Shown here: positions 36,901 to 64,000 of the stretch, piece after piece
Numbering within the stretch: the stretch's first letter is position 1
How the letters are laid out: each line of letters begins with the position of its first letter
Origin: Rhynchonema sp. JSB1_4
Lineage: Eukaryota; Nematoda; Chromadorea; Monhysterida; Xyalidae
Direction of reading: 5' to 3'
DNA length: 64,000 nt
NCBI GenBank assembly: GCA_030248065.1
Contig: JASAMV010008676.1
Location: 1 to 64,000, forward strand
Made by a program: the position numbers and the translations under genes
The notes under the pieces: generated by a model
The model's input: the letters and a program-made list of their open reading frames with translations, nothing else
The model's database searches: none
Told to the model about the DNA's origin: nothing

Positions 36901-37143
36901 TTCTTTGTGTGCGATCGCGCAACGCAACGTCACTGGCCCGTCACTTTCCCGCTTCACGATTCAGGAAAAAATTTGACCAATTCTTATAAAGTCATTGTGC
37001 GACCAACAACCGTATATCACAGAGAGAACATCGCGCACTACAAACATTTAATCACGTTGTTAGGCTAGGATTATTATCGGTTTACTTTCGCCAAAGAACT
37101 GCCTTGTCTTTTTCAGACCCAAGGCAAGGAGTTGGTCCAGTGA
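33980..37143 (+). CDS. Small secreted cysteine-rich protein, five exons
   Basis: Exons 33980-34024, 34092-34149, 34955-35038, 35875-36011 and 37117-37143 join in phase to 116 residues plus TGA. Exon 1 encodes MKGNPSLKFMIAFLL; with SHAAAES from exon 2 it forms a typical signal peptide. The mature part has nine cysteines and two repeats of C-x5-C-x5-C (CDSRFVCPPNYKC and CASANPCGDDQFC), followed by CSMIAKRDQAEWC and TVPMIC. An in-frame TAG just upstream of the ATG supports the start. All donors are GT and the acceptors are good (TTTCCAG, TGTTGCAG, TTTACAG, TTTTTCAG). I cannot name the family; the spacing recalls small extracellular modules of the EGF or EB kind. The odd cysteine count suggests a free Cys or a dimer. 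Introns 2-4 hold MITEs and a Helitron end. Confidence 0.78.
34462..34671 (+). mobile_element. MITE family 2 in intron 2 of the Cys-rich gene
   Basis: Begins AAAGGCAAACTACACCAACA and ends with the inverse, GGCGTAGTTTGCCTTT. It shares its interior with 14939-15126 and with a fragment at about 47160-47200. A short internal tandem repeat (ACACGATTACGATTACGCAA) sits near the left end. Confidence 0.8.
34679..34858. mobile_element. 180-bp near-perfect palindrome (MITE) in intron 2 of the Cys-rich gene
   Basis: Two arms of about 80 bp, starting TATACTCTGACAATTCTTTT, are inverted around a spacer of roughly 15 bp containing GGTCACGTGACT. Only a few mismatches separate the arms, suggesting a recent insertion. 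The TA at each end fits a TA target duplication. Confidence 0.88.
35130..35289 (+). mobile_element. Helitron-like element, copy 2, in intron 3 of the Cys-rich gene
   Basis: Starts TCTATACTACTTAAACAGGA after A and ends GGCACGGCCTAG before T. The interior (CTAACGGGTCTTCGGGGG) matches copy 1; the terminal hairpin is partly deleted. Confidence 0.76.
36234..36297. repeat. Short inverted repeat (hairpin) in intron 4 of the Cys-rich gene
   Basis: GATGTTGCCTGAATCATCAA and its near-complement TTGATTATTCAGGCAACATC flank a 20-bp loop. Probably a very small MITE. Confidence 0.7.
36558..37008. mobile_element. Head-to-head pair of MITE family 1 copies in intron 4 of the Cys-rich gene
   Basis: A plus-oriented copy (36558-36830) is followed directly by an inverted, 5'-truncated copy (36831-37008) ending AAAGTCATTGTGCGACCAAC. 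Together they can fold into a long hairpin. The inverted copy stops about 108 bp before the last coding exon. Confidence 0.82.
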
Positions 37144-37387
37144 CATCAAACAACGACCAAGAGCTGTTTGTTTCGAAAACTGACCCGCAACATACGGAAA
37201 TATAGTGCTGTGACCAATCATCCTGAAACCATGAAATTATTTTTAATTCTTTTTGTGGTAGATAGGTGGTTATTTAGATTGTGGAAATACCGCAACATCT
37301 CAAAATGTTCGGATAAAAGTTGTTCTTATCTCGTTGTTTCGTCGTCAACGCGAATCGTCAACTGAAGTAGGCTGGAGCGCGAGAAAC

Positions 37388-38327
37388 ATGGTGCCTGGGG
37401 ACGGTGGAAACATGGTGCCCGGGGACGGTTGAAACATGGTGCCTGGGGACGGTTGAAACATGGTGCCTGGAGACGGTGGAAACATGGTGCCCCGGGACGG
37501 TTGAAACATGGTGCCTGGGGACGGTGGAAACATGGTGCCCGGGGACGGTTGAAACATGGTGACTGGGGACGGTTGAAACATGGTGCCTGGGGACGGTGGA
37601 AACATGGTGCCCCGGGACGGTTGAAACATGGTGCCTGGGGACGGTGGAAACATGGTGCCCGGGGACGGTTGAAACATGGTGCCTGGGGACGGTTGAAACA
37701 TGGTGTCTGGGGACGGTGGAAACATGGTGCCTGGGGACGGTGGAAACAAGGTGCATGGGAACGGTGGAAACATGGTGCCCCGGGACGGTTGAAACATGGT
37801 GCCTGGGGACGGTTGAAACATGGTGCCTGGGGACGGTGGAAACATGGTGCCCCGGGACGGTTGAAACATGGTGCCTGGGGACGGTGGAAACATGGTGCCC
37901 GGGGACGGTGGAAACATGGTGCCTGGGGACGGTTGAAACATGGTGCCTGGAGACGGTGGAAATATGGTGCCCCGGGACGGTTGAAACATGGTGCCTGGGG
38001 ACGGTGGAAACATGGTGCCCGGGGACGGTTGAAACATGGTGCCTGGGGACGGTTGAAACATGGTGCCTGGGGACGGTGGAAACATGGTGCCCCGGGACGG
38101 TTGAAACATGGTGCCTGGGGACGGTGGAAACATGGTGCCCGGGGACGGTTGAAACATGGTGCCTGGGGACGGTGGAAACATGGTGCCTGGGGACGGTGGA
38201 AACATGGTGCCTGGGGACGGTGGAAACATTGTGCCTGGGGACGGTTGAAACATGGTGCCTGGGGACGGTGGAAACATGGTGCCCGGGCACGGTTGAAACA
38301 TGGTGCCTGGGGACGGTTGAAACATGG
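37388..38327. repeat. 24-bp minisatellite with 120-bp higher-order period
   Basis: About 39 copies of a 24-bp unit of the form GGTGCCTGGGGACGGT(G/T)GAAACAT. Variants (CCTGGGG, CCCGGGG, CCCCGGG; GGTGG versus GGTTG) recur in the same order every 120 bp, so five units form a higher-order repeat present about seven times, with one disturbed copy near 37700-37780. Because 24 is a multiple of 3, several frames on both strands stay open for about 300 codons. I see no splice or start context making any of them a gene. Confidence 0.95.
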
Positions 38328-38329
38328 TT

Positions 38330-39574
38330 CCTTGTACTGCGAGACCTAAACGATGTTCGTTGACGACGTGAATATAAGCCTACAGTATGGTGGCCGGGCG
38401 ATTGGACAAAGCAGGTTTGGGCAAGACCACATTGAGCAAGTGAAAAAAAGCCGAGCCAAAAGAGCAGAGCTCTTATTTTGTTGTATTGGCTTTGGATTAG
38501 GCTGATTTTGGTATCAGTCTTAGGCTTAGGCTTAGGCCTATTCGTTTTTAGGTTCTGCTCTTATGGCCCCTGCTCTTTTTCACTTGCTCAAAGTGATCTT
38601 GTTCAAATGTGCTTTGCTCAAATGCCCGTCCACCTACAGTATACCTACATCAGCGAAGAGGTCTCTGCTTTTCCTGCTCATTTGTAACAAAAGATTGATT
38701 GGCTAAAACGGTATCGTCGTACAAATTTATAGTAATACACAGTTTCCATTTTGTACACAAAAACTTTATTATCGACATATTAACATCAAAATCATTCACG
38801 TAAGAAATTACATGAAGTGATGCTGCTGCAGTGATGCCTTTGAGAAAAGGTCGTAAACTGAACTATACTTGAACTTCATCGCAGCCAGGACCCGTTAAAC
38901 GTTCACTCATGCATATGATCTGGATCCCAAAAATTTCAAAAAATGTTTTCCAAAGCGTTCCGCTGCATTTTTAAATTGTTATTGTTAAAACTGACAACTG
39001 AATGTTAACGAAAAGATATTCGAGTTCTAATTTCTAAAAGCGAGTAAAACGCTAGAACACATTGTAGTGCAAGAAAAGACCATTGAAAAAAATTCGGACA
39101 ATGTTTAGAACCAATTTTCAAAGTAATTTTAGCCCGTGAAAGTCAAAACATTAAAAATGTCAAGTCAAAATATAATAATAATCACAAAAAACCGTAATAC
39201 AAACAGTAGACTTATGGATAATGGCAAAGATGCTTATAGCACAGGTGATCGGGAGCAACAAGCGACGAACAACAGCTAAAAATGGCGCAATAAAATATCT
39301 TTCTTGACAAACTTTTCCTCTAAAAACTGGGAATAACTCTGAGAGCAAGATGCACAGAACAAACACATCATGAAACACAGCACAATACTACACTTTACTT
39401 CAGTACACAACACGCATAAAATACCCAATTATAAGTACGGCACAACAAATACTGTTGCATTTGAAAAACTGAGATCTAAGAGGACTTGAAAAGAACGCCT
39501 TCAACAAATTGTCAAGCAGAGAAGCACACATTTTTAAAACACAAGCACACACACGCATGCACCCCCTACCCTAA
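38330..39574. other. No supported gene
   Basis: AT-rich; holds the TTAGGC triplet and its flanking inverted segments near 38.4-38.6 kb and otherwise nothing recognisable. Confidence 0.5.
38519..38538 (+). repeat. Interstitial TTAGGC repeat
   Basis: CTTAGGCTTAGGCTTAGGCC, three units. TTAGGC is the nematode telomere repeat. It lies between inverted segments with AAGTGAAAAA and TTTTTCACTTG (about 38440 and 38580). Confidence 0.75.
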
Positions 39575-39879
39575 TCTATACTACTAAAGCAGGAAGACGT
39601 ACAGTATGTCTGTCTGTGTGTGTGTCTGTGGCCCCAGGGTTGGGCAAAAAAAAAATTTTTAAAAAAATTTTTTTAAAAAAAATTTTTTTTAAAATTTGGA
39701 ATTTAATTTTTTTTTTTTTTTTTTCTTTATTCTCCTTTAAATTTTGTGGCCCCCTCCCTCGGAGGGGCGGACGGGTCAATTTTCACGGGTAGCTTTGGGT
39801 ATGCTAACGGGTCTTCGGGGGAGGGGGCACGGCACGGGCGCGGCGCTGTAGCCGGGCCGCAGGCACGGGTCCCGTCTAG
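39575..39879 (+). mobile_element. Helitron-like element, copy 3, carrying a nested insertion
   Basis: Starts TCTATACTACTAAAGCAGGA after A and ends GGGTCCCGTCTAG before T. It is longer than copy 1 because of a 110-bp insertion at 39635-39744. Confidence 0.8.
39635..39744. mobile_element. hAT-like fragment nested in Helitron copy 3
   Basis: CAGGGTTGGG start with the 8-bp duplication TGTGGCCC at 39627-39634 and 39745-39752. The interior is poly-A/poly-T. The expected right terminus CCAACCCTG is missing. Confidence 0.7.
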
Positions 39880-40245
39880 TTGTTACTAAGACAGATTCTT
39901 GTGGAACAATCCGTTAAGAAATTCGCACACGCTAAAAACGAAACTCAAATTCGATCTACAAACTTTTTAAAAGTAACCAGGCGTTCCGATAATGCTTTTG
40001 GCTGCCGCCTTTTCCGTCAAAAAATCATAGAATAGGACAACATCAAAAGTCACGTCATCACGTGATTTCACTTTTTCGCGCTTATTTTCAATTATACTGA
40101 ATGTACAGTATGTAGGTATAGCCTGTATAATACGCTAGGCCGACGCTCTGCTTAGGCTGAGGCCTACAGTTTGGCTGGGCGCGCTCGATCAAGTGACAAA
40201 GTACGTCGATATATCACCAGGAATCCCATGGAGCCAAAACATACA

Positions 40246-40380
40246 ATCATGAATACTAGGGACAGACATACATACGTATGAGCCAACTCCCGGAGACGAG
40301 AAATGTGCAGTAATCATGAATACTAGGGACAGACATACATTACGTATGAGCCAACTCCCGGAGACGAGAAATGTGCAGTA
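40246..40380. repeat. 67-bp tandem duplication, two copies
   Basis: The block AATCATGAATACTAGGGACA through GACGAGAAATGTGCAGT occurs twice in direct order, with one extra T in the second copy. It lies about 190 bp past the synthase stop, possibly in its 3' UTR. Confidence 0.9.
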
Positions 40381-40570
40381 CAGAAAAAAACAACAAAATA
40401 CACATTGAAAAAAATAAACACCAAACGGCTTGATGCTTCCACATACACACAGAACAAAGTGTAATAATAGTGCAACCATGAAATCATGCGACACGGTTTT
40501 TTAAACACAATAATGACACTGTCAAGTGAAGTCGCATGATGGCATGACTAGACTATAATACAAACATGGG

Positions 40571-64000
<23,430 letters not shown>

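Noticed and set aside
37345..38363. Reading frames of 255-326 codons on both strands
   Set aside because: They are a by-product of a 24-bp repeat (a multiple of 3). No start, splice or signal context.

Overview
This is nuclear DNA of an animal, most likely a nematode. The genes are split by canonical GT-AG introns, most acceptors end in TTTCAG, TTGCAG or TTACAG, and the main gene is a two-domain trehalose-6-phosphate synthase of the kind known from nematodes. Short runs of TTAGGC, the nematode telomere unit, also occur inside dispersed repeats. Coding density is low and short transposable elements are very dense. I see no bacterial or viral gene organisation.

Layout. From 1 to about 33.9 kb I find almost no convincing genes, only one candidate first exon on the minus strand (3563-3757). 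The rest is a mosaic of inverted-repeat elements: hAT-like with 8-bp target duplications, TTAA-flanked (piggyBac-like), TA-flanked (Tc1/mariner-like), one probable PIF/Harbinger, Helitron ends, a 2.3-kb foldback of tandem repeats, and a tRNA-like sequence inside two nested inverted-repeat elements. From 33.98 to 37.14 kb lies a five-exon plus-strand gene for a small secreted cysteine-rich protein, whose introns are enlarged by such elements. A 24-bp minisatellite with a 120-bp higher-order period covers 37.39-38.33 kb. From 40.57 kb to the right edge runs the minus-strand trehalose-6-phosphate synthase gene: 28 exons, 1170 codons in the window, with its start beyond the edge.

Nested genes. 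The 6.2-kb intron 14 of the synthase gene holds two complete plus-strand genes in tandem. They are paralogues encoding ionotropic-glutamate-receptor-like ligand-gated channels, and their exon lengths match almost one for one. The synthase gene makes trehalose-6-phosphate from UDP-glucose and glucose-6-phosphate. Nothing in the sequence ties the receptors to that pathway; the link is positional.

Most unusual observations: (1) a 9-base motif, (A/G)ATGTTTCA, lies at or close to an exon boundary in 17 of 27 synthase introns; (2) the nested receptor pair; (3) a foldback whose two arms give an occupied and an empty site for the same MITE, proving the insertion and its TA duplication; (4) a tRNA-like sequence carried inside nested MITEs.
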